From positions 2,815,501-2,879,500 of the forward strand of contig NZ_CP081869.1 in assembly GCF_019797865.1 (NCBI RefSeq): a DNA stretch of 64,000 bases, given 5' to 3'. A program made the position numbers and the translations under genes. Positions 51,680 through 61,889 of the stretch are shown piece by piece. Below the pieces are notes generated by a model, which worked only from the letters and a program-made list of their open reading frames with translations, searched no databases and was not told the DNA's origin. This DNA is from Chenggangzhangella methanolivorans. GTDB taxonomy: Bacteria > Pseudomonadota > Alphaproteobacteria > Rhizobiales > Methylopilaceae. Each line of letters begins with the position of its first letter. The first letter of the stretch is position 1.

Positions 51680-52027
51680 TCAGCGCCGCGTCGAGCGGAC
51701 GTCGCAGACGTAGCAGCCGTCGATCGACACCGCCGCGTCGCGCCTAGCGCCTGGCGCGGCGAACCTCGCCTCGCCCTCGCCGCGCTGGATCGTGATGGCG
51801 GCCGAGTGCTCCGCCATCGTGAACGAGATGCGCGAGCACTGCTCGGTCTGCGACGTGAACGAGATCTTCGAGCCGTCATAGGCGGCGGCGGCCTGGCAGA
51901 GCCCCACCCGGCGCGAGCAGTCGCAGTCTTCGGCAAGCGCGGAGGAGGCCGCGAAGAGCGCGGCGAGCGGCAGGGCCAAAGTGGCAGTCAGGCCGAAAGC
52001 AAAGGTTTCGGGCGAAGGGCGGCGCAT
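51680..52027 (-). CDS. Small cysteine-rich exported protein
   Basis: The signal peptide (TLALPLAALFAASSALA) is followed by EDCDCSRRVGLCQAAAAYDG and a body with cysteines at EQCSRISF and GCYVCDV. These six cysteines probably form disulfides in the periplasm. No family is recognised. It converges on alkB with only five bases between the stop codons. Confidence 0.6.
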   Translation of the reverse strand: MRRPSPETFAFGLTATLALPLAALFAASSALAEDCDCSRRVGLCQAAAAYDGSKISFTSQTEQCSRISFTMAEHSAAITIQRGEGEARFAAPGARRDAAVSIDGCYVCDVRSTRR

Positions 52028-52162
52028 CGGATCATCCCCTGCTGGCGGTCGGCCCCGAGCGATGGTGGGGCTTGGCGGGCGCGTGACCAGCCTCGCCAAG
52101 CGAAATCCGCGCCACGCGCGATGCGCGGCGGACCTGCCGGGATCTGGGGATAAAAGAGACGA

Positions 52163-52238
<76 letters not shown>

Positions 52239-52443
52239 GCGCGGGCCGGCCGCATGGGGCCGCCCGAAGCGGGCCGCTTATAGGGGCTGGCCCACGCACT
52301 GTCCAGCGGCATTCGGCGCCGCACGCGCCGCAATCGCGCGGGCCCGGCCGTAGGGCCGCCGAAAACCGCTCCCAAAGGCGTGTTCGAGCTTCTCCGCGTC
52401 CGGTGATACTGCTTGGGCCAAGCAGTGGGGGCTGTCGAAAAAG

Positions 52444-54613
52444 ATGTCGATCGATCAATTCGTGCGCGCGGCGGGCGTCGCGTCTTCGCTCGTCTTCGCC
52501 ATGGCGATTTCGGGGGCCGCCGCCGCCGAGGAACGCCCGCCCGCGGTGTTTCCGGGCGCGCCCGGCGCGATGTCGTCCGGAGGGCCGGCGGAGGCGCTGA
52601 CGTCGCTTGCGCGGCGCAAGGGCCTCGTGCGGGTGATCGTCGGGCTCCGGACGCCGATGCGCTTCGAGGCGGCGATGTCCGAGCCCGAGATCGCGACGCA
52701 GCGCAAGCGGCTCCGCGAGACGCAGGACCGCGTCTCAGGCCGAGCGCTCGGGGCCGCGGCGTCGGCCGGCGCCGTGCGCTTCGATCACATCCCCTATCTC
52801 TCGACCCTGGGCGACGCCCGCCCAGCTGGAGCGCCTGCTCGCCGATCCGGAGGTCGCCAGCGTCCAGCACGACCGGCCCGTTCCGCCGGCGCTGAAGGAC
52901 AGCACCAAGATTATCCACACCACCGACCTGTTCGAGAAGTTCATCGACGCGCTCGGGCGCACGGTCGCGGTGCTCGACACCGGCGTGGCGCTGAAGCACC
53001 CGATGCTCGAGGGCAAGATCGTCTCGCAGGCCTGCTACTCAACCAACGAGCCGGCCGAGACCGCGACCTCGATCTGCCCCGGCGGCGACCCTGAGGACAC
53101 CGGCGAGAATTCGGGCCGCGCCTGCACGAGCGTGCCGGACGGCTGCGAGCACGGCACCCATGTGGCGTCGATCGCGGTCGGCGACGGTTCGCGCTTCGAC
53201 GGGGTCGCGCGCGGCGCGAGCCTCATTCCGATCCAGATGTTCTCCCGCTTCACCGACTGCGGCGGCGGCCCGAGCCCCTGCATCTCGAGCTACACGACCG
53301 ACCAGATCAAGGCGCTGGAGCGCGTCTTCAGGCTGCGCAACCGCTTCACCATCGACGTCGTCAACATGAGCGTCAGCGACGGCGCCCACGCCGCGAGCTG
53401 CGACGCCGTGAGCCCCGCGCTCAAGACCGCGATCGACAATCTGCGCAGCGCCGGCATCGCCACCGTGATCTCGTCCGGCAATGGCGGCCTGACCGGCAGG
53501 ATCGGCTTCCCGGCCTGCATCTCGAGCGCGATCGCGGTCGGGAGCTCGACCAAGAAGGACGTGATCGCGTTCACCTCCAATCATTCTCCGCTGGTCAAGC
53601 TGCTGGCGCCGGGCGACCAGATCGAGGCCGCGGTCCCGCCGAAGGCCTTCGCGGTGCTGAGCGGCACCTCGATGGCGGCGCCCCATGTCGCAGGCGCCTT
53701 CGCGCTGATGCGCGACGCCCAGCCGGAGGCGAGCGTCGACGACATCGTCTCGGCGCTCGAATGCAGCGGCAAGACGCTGCACCAGCGCGACCAGGGCGGC
53801 GGCGCCGCGATCGGGATCTCGCCGCAACTGCCGCGGATCGACGTTCTGGGCGCGCGCGACTGGCTGCGTGGCAAGCCCAACACGAAGCGCGAATGGCTGT
53901 TCGAGCGCGCCGACGACGCCGGCGACTGGGCGCCCGTGCTGCAGGACTGGAAGGTGCGGCGCGGCTCCTACATGCTCGACATCACCGGTCCGGGCGCGGC
54001 CGCGACCGAGGTCGCCAACTGCAGCGGCTCGTTCACGGTCGAGGCCGCCATGCGACGCGTCGACCCGCAGGTCGACCGGTTCGCGAGCAGCGGCCTGTTC
54101 TTCAAGGCGAAGGTCAACCGCGCGACCAACGCCATCTCGGGCTACTTCGTCTCCTACAACAAATGCCCGACCAACGACGCCGGCGCCTGCACCACCGATC
54201 CGGAGGACAAGCCCGGCCAGCTGATCGTCGCCAAGATGGTCGACTTCAAGTTCGACGGGACCGGCGGCTCCGGCGCGTCGGTGTGCATCCGCAAGGCCAA
54301 GGTCAACGTCAACAAGGTCAACCTGCTGAAGGTCGTGACCAACGGCTCCAGCCACAGGGTCTTCATGAACGACGTGCAGGTCTGCGCCTTCGAGGACGCG
54401 ACCTATTCGTCCGGGTCGATCGTCCTGGCGTCGTTCCGCAACGTGCCCGGCAGCGAGTTCCGGGTCGACGAGGTGAAGATCCGCTCGAACGACAAGGGGC
54501 CGGTCGAGTCGATCGGCGCGATGGCTGAGCCCGACTCCTACGCGCCCGACCTCATGGCCGGGAGCGCGTCGCTCTTCGGGCCGGATCCCGTTGCCTCCAT
54601 GGCCGCGCGGTGA
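52444..54613 (+). CDS. Secreted subtilisin-like serine protease with C-terminal beta-type domain (frameshifted)
   Basis: The signal peptide (VASSLVFAMAISGAAAA) is followed by an I9-like propeptide (LVRVIVGLRTPM...). A break near 52813 leads on to PAQLERLLADPEVASVQHDRPV and the S8 catalytic domain. Its triad is Asp in VAVLDTGVALKHP, His in CEHGTHVASIAVGDG and Ser in LSGTSMAAPHVAGAFAL. The last 230 residues (SGSFTVEAAMRRVD ... VNLLKVVTNGSSHRVFMNDVQVCAFEDATYSSGSIVLASF) look like a LamG or DUF1080-type sugar-binding sandwich. It is probably exported and self-processed. Confidence 0.9.
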
Positions 54614-54622
54614 GCCTGCGGC

Positions 54623-55992
54623 TCAGACGAAGGCGAGGCCGACCGCGAGCGTGGCGAGGGTGAGCGGCGCGCCGACCTTGAGGTAGGGCCAGAACCCCAC
54701 ATGGACGCCGAGCGCCGCGCGCGCTCGGCCACGATCAGGTTCGCGACCGACCCGACCAGCGTGAGGTTGCCGGCGAGCGTCGACGACATCGCGACGACGA
54801 GCCAGGCGCGCTCAGGGTCGGTGAGCCGCTCCACGATCGGCTGGAGCACCAGCACCGCCGGCACGTTGCTGACGATGTTGGACAGCGCGGCCGAGACGAG
54901 CGTGAGCGGCGCCGGGCGTCCAGTGGAAGCCCGTCGACGACGGCGAGGACGTCGGGCGTCATCGCGATCTTGCGGAGCGCCGCGGTGACGACGAACAGGC
55001 CGCAGAACATCACGAGCAGCGGGAAGTCGATCTCGCGCCAGATCCGCGCGGGCTTCAGGCGCCGCGTGACGAGGAGAACGCCCGCGCCGACGATCGCCGC
55101 GCCCGCGACCGGCGCGCCCGCGAAGAAGGCCGCGATCATGGCGGCCGTGACGATGAGCGTCTTTGCGACGAGCGGCTTGTGGACGCGGGCGCGTCTGCGG
55201 CCAAGCGGGACGCTTCCAGCACCTCCCCCTTGCGGGGAGGGTGAGGGTGAGGGTGGTCCAGAATGAAGCTCCAAGCTTGCGCTTAGAGCGACGTCAGCCA
55301 CGGAGCCTTTTCTGGAGCCAGCCCCACCCCCAACCCCTCCCCGCAAAGGGGAGGGGAGGGTGTCTGCGCTTCCGAAGAATTCGCGCCGGAACGCGAGCGC
55401 CACGAAGGCGACCACCAGCGCGAGGCCGATCGCAGCCACGGGGGCGAGCGTCGCGGCGAAGTCGACGTAAGGGATCTTCGACAGCGAGCCGATGATCATG
55501 TTCTGCGGATTGCCCGTGATCGTCGCGACGCTGCCGACGTTGGAGGCGGGTCGCGACGGCGATCGCGTAGGGAACCGGATCCCGCCTGAGCTTCAGCGCG
55601 AGCGTGACGACGAGCGGCGTCATCACGAGGCAGATCGTGTCGTTGACGAGAAAGGCCGACAGGACGCCGGTCGAGACCGTGACGGCGACGAGCAGCGGCA
55701 ACGGCCGCGCGGCCCGCCGCGCCAGCGCCTCGCCCGCGAGGTCGAAGGCGCCGGCGAGCTTGAGATTGGCCGCCACGATCATCATGCCGAGCAGCAGCGC
55801 GATGGTGTGGTGGTCGATCGCCGCGAAGATCTCGTCGGCGTCGAGGACGCCGAGCGCGGCCATGAAGGCCGCGCCGGCGAGAGCCGCGCCCGCCCGGTCC
55901 ATCCGCAGGCCCGGGGCGCGGCCGATCGCCATCACGAGATAGGTCGCGGCGAAGACCGCGACGGCGGCGACGGTGACGAAAGTGGGGTTCAA
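54623..55992 (-). CDS. SLC13/ArsB-type anion permease (three frameshifts, repeat inside)
   Basis: About twelve membrane helices. It has ALLLGMMIVAANLKLAGAFD, VNDTICLVMTPLVVTLAL and the first family loop ending GNPQNMIIGSLSKI. The second half is FPLLVMFCGLFVVTAALRK, SNIVSNVPAVLVLQP and AGNLTLVGSVANLIVAE. Breaks near 55548, 54915 and 54715 must be joined. The large central loop contains a 155-bp palindromic repeat read in frame. The carried ion is unknown; sodium-coupled dicarboxylate, sulfate or arsenite carriers share the fold. Confidence 0.82.
55217..55371. repeat. Palindromic repeat (family D) inside the permease gene
   Basis: ACCTCCCCCTTGCGGGGAGGGTGAGGGTGAGGG at the left is inverted to CCCCACCCCCAACCCCTCCCCGCAAAGGGGAGGGGAGG at the right. 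The centre is a unique 60-base stretch. The reading frame stays open through it, adding about 50 residues such as LPSPLRGGVGGG. Confidence 0.85.
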
Positions 55993-56075
55993 GGCGTCGC
56001 GTCCGGCGGCGCGCGAGGGCTTCGCGCGAAGATCGGCGTCTTAGCGCGGCCGGGGCGCGCTGGGGAGGGCGCCGT

Positions 56076-57028
56076 TCAGCGCGCCTTCCGGGCCACCGCC
56101 TCGATCTCGACGACGACGCGGGCGGTCGCGGTCCAGTGCGGCATGTGGCCGGCGTCCTTCAGAACCACGAGCCGCGAGCCGCGGACCTGGTGGTGCAGGG
56201 CCCGCGAGTGGAGCTCCGGCGAGACGATGTCGTCCTTGTCGGCCGTGACGATCGTGGTCGGAACCGGATCTCGCCGTAGCGCGGGGCCTGGCGCTTCAAG
56301 TACGCCTTCAGGTCGACGAGATCCTCGGCGTTCGCCTTGAACTCGGCCGGGCGCAGCAGGAGCATCGCGTCGGTCCGCTCGATGTAGCGGGGCGGCGGGG
56401 TCTTGGGGCGGAACGTCGAGGCGACGCCCTCGGCGAACTTGCCGCGGCCGACCGGCCCGACGAGCGTCGCGTTGAACAGGTCGCCGATCAGCGGCGTCGC
56501 CACGATCTCGTTGTACCAGGCGGCGCCGCCCGGATAGGGGGTGGGTCGCGCCGGACAGCGTCACGAGGCCCGCCACGCGGGTCGGATGATCGAGCGCGAG
56601 ATTTGTGGCGAGCGCGCCGGACCAGGAATGGCCGACCGCCACCACGCGCGCCACGCCGAGACGGTCGAGCGCCTCGACGATCGCGTCGGCCTGAAGCGCG
56701 GGCGAGGCCATGGCGCGGCCGCCCAGCCTGTCGCTGCCGCCATGGCCGGGGCGGTCGACGAGAATCACCCGATGGCGGCGGGCGAGCCGCCGGCCGATCG
56801 AAAGCTCCATGTCGCGCAGGTTTCCGCTCGCGCCGTGAAGCAGAAGAATCGGCGGTCCGCTCCCTGCGGCCCGAGCGTCACCACGTGGAGCCGGCCGCCG
56901 CGGACCTCGACATAGGCGCCGCCGGTCCGCGTGGGCGCAGCCGCGGGCTTCTGCGCGGCGGAGGCCAGCGCCGCGACGCCGAGCACCAGTCCCGCCACGG
57001 CGAAGGCGCCGAGGGCCAGGCGGATCAA
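56076..57028 (-). CDS. Alpha/beta hydrolase (three frameshifts)
   Basis: A TTG start overlaps the TPR gene stop (TTGA at 57025-57028). A membrane or signal segment (IRLALGAFAVAGLVLGVAALASA) is followed by YVEVRGGRLHVVTLGP. After a shift near 56860 come MELSIGRRLARRHRVILVDRPGHGGSD and the nucleophile elbow VVAVGHSWSGALA. Shifts near 56540 and 56265 lead to WYNEIVATPLIGDLF and TTIVTADKDDIVSPELHSRAL, then the final His in KDAGHMPHW. It is an esterase-type enzyme of unknown substrate. Confidence 0.8.
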
Positions 57029-57642
57029 ATGGGCTGGCCTTCGACCTTCAGCGCGAGCTCGTCGACCTGCTTCTTGAGGTTCTCGACCGCCGGGTAGATC
57101 TCCAGCGCCTTGCGGTAGGCCGCGAGCGCCTTTGCGTCGAAGCCGGCGTCTGACAGGATGCGGCCGAGCCCGATCCAGGCGCCGAAATGGCGCGGTTCGC
57201 GGATCAGCACCTCGTGGATGTCGGCCATCGCCTCGTCGTAGTCCTTGGCGACGTAGCGCAGCGTCGCGCGCCGGTTCCAGCCCTCGACGAAATCGGGCCT
57301 CAGGCTCACGACCTCGTCCATCAGCTTGATCGCGACGTCGAGCTTCTGGGCGCGCTGGGCTTCGCCCGCGCGTGACGTCAGAAGGTCGACCGTGTCGCTG
57401 CCCGAGCGCAGCCACAGCGCCTGCACGGCGGCGGCGATGCGTTTGGCCGACGTTGCGTCCTCGGTCTTGGCGAGGCGGCCAAGGAGATCGTCGGCGGCCT
57501 TGCGGCGGGTGTCCGGATCCTCGAGCGACTTCGCCGGTGCGGAGGGGCCGGTCACGTCGGCGGACGGCGGCGCAGGCGGCGTCTGCGCCGCGGCGGCGGA
57601 GGCCATGAGAAGCGCGAGGGCGGCGGAGACGGCGCGGATCAT
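57025..57642 (-). CDS. Exported TPR-repeat protein
   Basis: The signal peptide (IRAVSAALALLMASAAAA) is followed by a Pro-rich segment and helical TPR units (residues about 90-200: AQKLDVAIKLMDEVVSLRPDFVEGWNRRATLRYVAKDYDEAM, then a repeat ending FDAKALAAYRKALEIYPAVENL). It is likely a periplasmic scaffold. Its stop overlaps the start of the alpha/beta hydrolase, so the two are coupled. I used the ATG at 57642; an ATG 45 bases earlier is less likely. Confidence 0.82.
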   Translation of the reverse strand: MIRAVSAALALLMASAAAAQTPPAPPSADVTGPSAPAKSLEDPDTRRKAADDLLGRLAKTEDATSAKRIAAAVQALWLRSGSDTVDLLTSRAGEAQRAQKLDVAIKLMDEVVSLRPDFVEGWNRRATLRYVAKDYDEAMADIHEVLIREPRHFGAWIGLGRILSDAGFDAKALAAYRKALEIYPAVENLKKQVDELALKVEGQPI

Positions 57643-57765
57643 GGACGCGAGCTTAGCGCCGCGGTCGCCGAGATCAAATGCGCGCATGACAAAACCGCCG
57701 GAGCGGGGAGCGCCGGCGGCGACGTCAGGTCAGGCTTGCAGAACGTGGGCCGGGGCCCGCGCGGC

Positions 57766-57891
57766 TCAGCCCTGGCGGGCCTTGTAGCGCTTCTGCGTCT
57801 TGTTGATGATGTAGACGCGGCCCTTGCGGCGCACGATGCGGTTGTCGCGGTGACGGTTGCGCAGCGACTTCAGCGAGTTGCGGATCTTCAT
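57766..57891 (-). CDS. rpmJ: Ribosomal protein bL36, zinc-independent form
   Basis: The 41-residue basic protein ([20 protein letters not shown], then [21 protein letters not shown]) is the YkgO-type L36. It lacks the four zinc ligands of the standard form. It belongs to the large ribosomal subunit. It stands alone outside any ribosomal operon, which is normal for this form in alphaproteobacteria. Confidence 0.95.
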   Translation of the reverse strand: MKIRNSLKSLRNRHRDNRIVRRKGRVYIINKTQKRYKARQG

Positions 57892-58181
57892 CGGTCTTCG
57901 TCCCGGAAACGTCGCCGCGCATCGCGCGCGGCCCGCGTTCCGCCTGTTCGAAATGTCGTGAACGAGCCCGGCTGTCGGCTGGCCCGCCGGTTCGGTGCGC
58001 CTTCTAGTCAAAGCTTGCCCATTTGGCAAGGCGCAAGCGCTCAACTGCCATGCGCCGTGTCGCTTGAAGGACGCGTGGGCGCAGACCATCTTAAGCCTCG
58101 GCCGGAGAGTCCGGCCTCCCAAGCGGAGCGCTTTGTTTACGAGGCTCCGTCAAAGTCGCTTCAAGGCGAGGACTTTGAACG

Positions 58182-58640
58182 ATGTCGCGTCTGACAAGTT
58201 TGCAGAGCCCGTTCCTGCTGGGCTTCGACGGCCTCGAGCGTGCGCTCGACCGCGTGGCCAAGAGCGCCGACGGCTATCCCCCCTACAACATCGAGCGGCT
58301 CGCGCCGGTCGACGGGGAGCCCGAACGCCTCAGGATCACGCTCGCGGTCGCGGGGTTCGCCCCCGACCAGATCGAGGTCACGCTCGAAAAGAACGAGCTC
58401 GTCATCCGCGGCCGGCCGCAGGCCGAGCAATCCGACGACCGGATCTTCCTCCATCGCGGCATCGCGGCGCGCCAGTTCACGCGCGCCTTCGTGCTCGCGG
58501 AGGGCATGGAGGTTCTCGGCGCGGATCTTGCGATGGGCCTGCTGGTCGTCGATCTCGTCCGGCCGGAACCGAAGTCGTCGGTTCGGCGTATCGCAATAAA
58601 GGCGCGGGACGACAGCCGCCGTCTGGCGGAGAAGGAGTAA
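58182..58640 (+). CDS. Small heat-shock protein, Hsp20 family
   Basis: The alpha-crystallin domain (YNIERLAPVDGEPERLRITLAVAGFAPDQIEVTLEKNELVIRGRP ... RIFLHRGIAARQFTRAFVLAEGMEVLGADLAMGLLVVDLV) matches the IbpA/HspA class. These are ATP-independent holdases. It is followed by a DUF1150 gene three bases later, a pairing seen in relatives next to ptsN. A heat-shock promoter or thermometer is expected, but I did not find a clear one. Confidence 0.93.
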   Translation: MSRLTSLQSPFLLGFDGLERALDRVAKSADGYPPYNIERLAPVDGEPERLRITLAVAGFAPDQIEVTLEKNELVIRGRPQAEQSDDRIFLHRGIAARQFTRAFVLAEGMEVLGADLAMGLLVVDLVRPEPKSSVRRIAIKARDDSRRLAEKE

Positions 58641-58643
58641 GTC

Positions 58644-58913
58644 ATGGTGCGCGAAAATCTGGAAGGTGCGACGCGGCGGATCCTCAGCGCCGCCGAGTTC
58701 GCGGCGATCGGCGACGGTCACATCGCTTATGTGAAGCCGATCCTGTCGGATGAGCTCAACGCCCTGTTTCCGCAGGCGCCGGAGCTTGAGCCCGGGCTAG
58801 AGCTCTACGCGCTGCTCGGCGCCGACGGCTCCCCGATCGTGGTGGCGGACACCCGCGAGGCCCTGATCGAGAGCGCGCGCGAGCACGAACTCGTCACCGT
58901 CAGCGTCCACTGA
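58644..58913 (+). CDS. DUF1150-family protein
   Basis: The 89-residue product (GDGHIAYVKPILSDELNALFPQAPELEPGLELYALLGADGSPIVVADTREALIESAREHEL) matches the DUF1150 family found in alphaproteobacteria behind hsp20. Function is unknown, but the tight spacing to hsp20 suggests a joint stress role. Confidence 0.88.
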   Translation: MVRENLEGATRRILSAAEFAAIGDGHIAYVKPILSDELNALFPQAPELEPGLELYALLGADGSPIVVADTREALIESAREHELVTVSVH

Positions 58914-58988
58914 AGGACACGTCCCGGGCCGCGTCCTGCACGCGGCTTGGGTGCCTGAACCTGGGCGCCGAAATTTGAGGCGTCGGCG

Positions 58989-59453
58989 TCAGGCCGCGGT
59001 CGACGCGGCCTGTTGCGCGAGCACCGCGTAGAGCGCGCTCGCATCTCTCGAGGTCCGCAGCTTCTGCGCCGTCAGGGGATCGCGCAGTACGCGCGCGACG
59101 CGCGCGAGCGCCTTGAGGTGGTCCGCGCCCGCCGTTTCCGGCGCGAGCAGCAGGAACACGAGATCCACCGGCTCGCCGTCGAGCGCGTCGAAATCGATCG
59201 GCCGGTCGAGCCGCGCGAACAATCCGAACAGGTGGTCGAACTTCGGCATCTTGCCGTGCGGGATCGCGATCCCCGAGCCCACGCCCGTGGAGCCGAGCCG
59301 CTCACGCTGCAGCAGCGTGTCGAACACGTCGCGCTCGGCGAGGCCCGTGAGCTCGGCGGCGCGGGCCGCGAGCTCCTGGATCGCCTGCTTCTTCGAATTG
59401 ACCTTGAGCGCCGGCAGAATGGCGTTCGGAGCCACCAGATCGCTGAGAGGCAT
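58989..59453 (-). CDS. ptsN: Nitrogen-regulatory PTS enzyme IIA
   Basis: The 154-residue EIIA(Ntr) has its phosphorylated histidine in GVGSGIAIPHGKMP near residue 67. MPLSDLVAPNAILPALKVNSKKQAIQELA is at the start. It is the last acceptor of the nitrogen PTS and regulates potassium transport and stress responses. It lies downstream of hpf and rpoN on the same strand, as in most proteobacteria. Confidence 0.95.
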   Translation of the reverse strand: MPLSDLVAPNAILPALKVNSKKQAIQELAARAAELTGLAERDVFDTLLQRERLGSTGVGSGIAIPHGKMPKFDHLFGLFARLDRPIDFDALDGEPVDLVFLLLAPETAGADHLKALARVARVLRDPLTAQKLRTSRDASALYAVLAQQAASTAA

Positions 59454-59539
59454 CAGTCTTTCAGACCTTCGTGAGCGCGCGCCGAGGGGCGAACGGCCGT
59501 TGGTACGAAGTCAGGGCCCGAAGGCCCTGCGTTTCGTTC

Positions 59540-60118
59540 TCAGTGGCCGTTCTGGCCGCTCTGCGAGGGCGGGTCTATCCAGCCGACATTTCCGTCCGAA
59601 CGCCTGTACACGATGTTCACGCGGCCGTGGCTCGCGTGGCGGAACACCACGGGAGCCCCGGTCAGGTCGAGCTCCATCACCGCGAAACCCACAGTCATCG
59701 TGCGCAGCGGCTTGGTCGACTCCGCCACGATCGCCGGGCTCCAGCCGCCCGGCTCCTCGACCTCGTCGTCGCCGGGCGTCTCGATGACCGAATAGGCCAG
59801 CGGGTCGCCGTCGCCTTCGCCGTGATGATGGTCGCGAAGCTTGTTCTTGTAACGCTTGAGACGGGTCTCGATGCGCACGGCCGCCTGATCGAAGCTGGCG
59901 TAGGCGTCGCCCGCCGCGCCCGCCGCCTGAAGCACGATGCCGCTGTCGAGATGGATCGAGCATTCGGTGCGGAAGCCCGCGCCGTCCTTCGACACGGTGA
60001 CATGTCCGGAAAAGCCGCCGCCGAAATATTTGGCCATGGCGTCCGAGATCCGGTCGTCGACCTGTCCGCGAAGCGCTTCGCCGATGTCGAGGTTCTTGCC
60101 GGATACGCGCAAGCCCAT
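59540..60118 (-). CDS. hpf: Long-form ribosome hibernation factor HPF
   Basis: The N-terminal domain (LRVSGKNLDIGEALRGQVDDRISDAMAKYFGG ... AAVRIETRLKRYKNKLRDHH) binds the ribosome. A linker and a C-terminal dimer domain (TMTVGFAVMELDLTGAPVVFRHASHGRVNIVYRRSDGNVGWIDP) pair ribosomes into 100S particles. The 192-residue length is that of the long form. The ATG at 60118 matches the family start. Confidence 0.95.
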   Translation of the reverse strand: MGLRVSGKNLDIGEALRGQVDDRISDAMAKYFGGGFSGHVTVSKDGAGFRTECSIHLDSGIVLQAAGAAGDAYASFDQAAVRIETRLKRYKNKLRDHHHGEGDGDPLAYSVIETPGDDEVEEPGGWSPAIVAESTKPLRTMTVGFAVMELDLTGAPVVFRHASHGRVNIVYRRSDGNVGWIDPPSQSGQNGH

Positions 60119-60266
60119 GAAGTCCGCTCCGCAGTTGGTTTCGGAAAGACCGGCCGCGCGACGGATCGGGGGGCGCGGTTCCTCGAAGGGATTGAGGTGA
60201 GTGGTAGGGTCGCGCGTATCCGAAGTCAACGGAACGGGGTCGGGCGGGCGGTCCCGCCCCCGCCCC

Positions 60267-61775
60267 TCAGGCCGGCCGATGGGCCGATTGCTTCTCCCGC
60301 CGGCGCTGCACCGAGGAGGGGATTCGCAGGCCCTCGCGGTATTTGGCGACGGTGCGGCGGGCGATCTCGACGCCGCTGTCGTGGAGGCGCTTCACGATGG
60401 TGTCGTCGGACAGGATGTCGTCGGGGCTCTCGGCGTCGATCATCGCGCGGATGCGGTGGCGCACGGCCTCCGCCGAGTGGGCGTCGCCGCCGTCGGCCGA
60501 TGCGATCGCGGCCGTGAAAAAGTATTTGAGCTCGAACACGCCGCGGGGCGTCGCGACGTATTTGTTGGCGGTCACGCGCGAGACCGTCGATTCGTGCATG
60601 CCGATCGCGTCGGCGATCATCCGCAGGTTCAGCGGCTTCAGATGCGCCACGCCATAGGCGAGGAACCCGTCCTGCTGGCGCACGATTTCGGTGGCGACCT
60701 TCAGGATCGTGCGCGCCCGCTGCTCGAGGCTGCGGGTCAGCCAGTTGGCGGTCTGGAGGCACTCGGTGAGGAAGGTCTTCTCGGTGTCGCTCTTCGCCGA
60801 GCGCGCGACCTTGGCGTAGTAGGTCTGGTTCACGAGCACGCGCGGCAGGCTGTCGGCGACGAGCTCGACGATCCAGGAGCCGTCGGGCGCGGCGCGCACC
60901 GTCACGTCCGGCGCGACCGCCTGCACCACCTCGGAGCCGAAGGCGTGGCCGGGCTTGGGATCGAGGCGGCGGATCTCGTCGAGCATGTCGGCGAGATCCT
61001 CGGCGTCGACGCCGCAGAGCTTGCGAAGGCTCGCAAGATCCCGCCGCGCGACGAGTTCGAGATTGTCGACCAGCGCCTGCATCGCGGGATCGAAGCGATT
61101 CAGCTCGCGCAGCTGGATCGCGAGGCATTCGGACAGAGACCGGGCGCCGATCCCGGTCGGCTCGAAGGTCTGGATCACGCCGAGAACCCGCTCGACGCGG
61201 TCGAGCGGGGCGCCGAGGCGCTCCGCGATGTCGTCCAGCGGCTCGCGCAGATAGCCGGCGGCGTCGATCAGGTCGACGAGGTGCTGGCCGATCGCCCGGT
61301 CGGTCGGGTCGCCGACCGCGAGCATGAGCTGGCGCTCGAGATGGTCGCCGAGCGTCGGCCGCTCCGCCACATAGGCTTCGAGGTCCGCGCCTTCGCCCGC
61401 AGACGCGCTTCCCGCGCCCATGCCCGACCAGTCGCCGGGTTCGGGCCGTTCGGCCGCGGGCGCGCGCTCGGCCGCCTGCGGGGCGTCGTCGGGAAATACG
61501 TTTCCGAAATCGGTGCCGAGCCGCGACTCGATCTCCGCGCGGGAGCCCGGCGCAGGGTCTTCCCAGGCGGCGGGCTCAGGGGCCTCCTCGCCGCGCACGG
61601 GAGCCTCAGGGGCCTGCTCGTGGCGTTCGAGCAGCGGGTTCTGCTCGAGCTCCTTGTCGACATAGGCGGCGAGGTCGAGGCTCGACAGCTGCAGCAGCTT
61701 GATGGCCTGCATCAGCTGCGGCGTCATCACCAGCGACTGCGACTGGCGAAGGACGAGCTTCGGGGTCAGGGCCAT
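60267..61775 (-). CDS. rpoN: RNA polymerase sigma-54 factor
   Basis: A complete 502-residue sigma-54. Region I is Gln/Leu-rich (LVLRQSQSLVMTPQLMQAIKLLQLSSLDL), region II is acidic, and the core-binding region III includes IGARSLSECLAIQL. The DNA-binding part has IADAIGMHESTVSRVTANKYV and the RpoN box ARRTVAKYRE. It directs nitrogen-type promoters with enhancer-binding proteins. It lies downstream of lptB. Confidence 0.97.
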   Translation of the reverse strand: MALTPKLVLRQSQSLVMTPQLMQAIKLLQLSSLDLAAYVDKELEQNPLLERHEQAPEAPVRGEEAPEPAAWEDPAPGSRAEIESRLGTDFGNVFPDDAPQAAERAPAAERPEPGDWSGMGAGSASAGEGADLEAYVAERPTLGDHLERQLMLAVGDPTDRAIGQHLVDLIDAAGYLREPLDDIAERLGAPLDRVERVLGVIQTFEPTGIGARSLSECLAIQLRELNRFDPAMQALVDNLELVARRDLASLRKLCGVDAEDLADMLDEIRRLDPKPGHAFGSEVVQAVAPDVTVRAAPDGSWIVELVADSLPRVLVNQTYYAKVARSAKSDTEKTFLTECLQTANWLTRSLEQRARTILKVATEIVRQQDGFLAYGVAHLKPLNLRMIADAIGMHESTVSRVTANKYVATPRGVFELKYFFTAAIASADGGDAHSAEAVRHRIRAMIDAESPDDILSDDTIVKRLHDSGVEIARRTVAKYREGLRIPSSVQRRREKQSAHRPA

Positions 61776-61889
61776 CGTGCGCAGGCCATGGGCGGCGAGA
61801 ACTCCGGCGAACGCGGCGGACCCGCGACCGCCGGGGGGCGGGCGGGGACCATTGGGCCGATTCTTGCATAAGAAACGGTCCGGCGTCTG

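Noticed and set aside
58020..58181. ROSE-type RNA thermometer before hsp20
   Set aside because: The ribosome site GGCGAGGA has no convincing UUGCU-type partner just upstream. A fold calculation would be needed.
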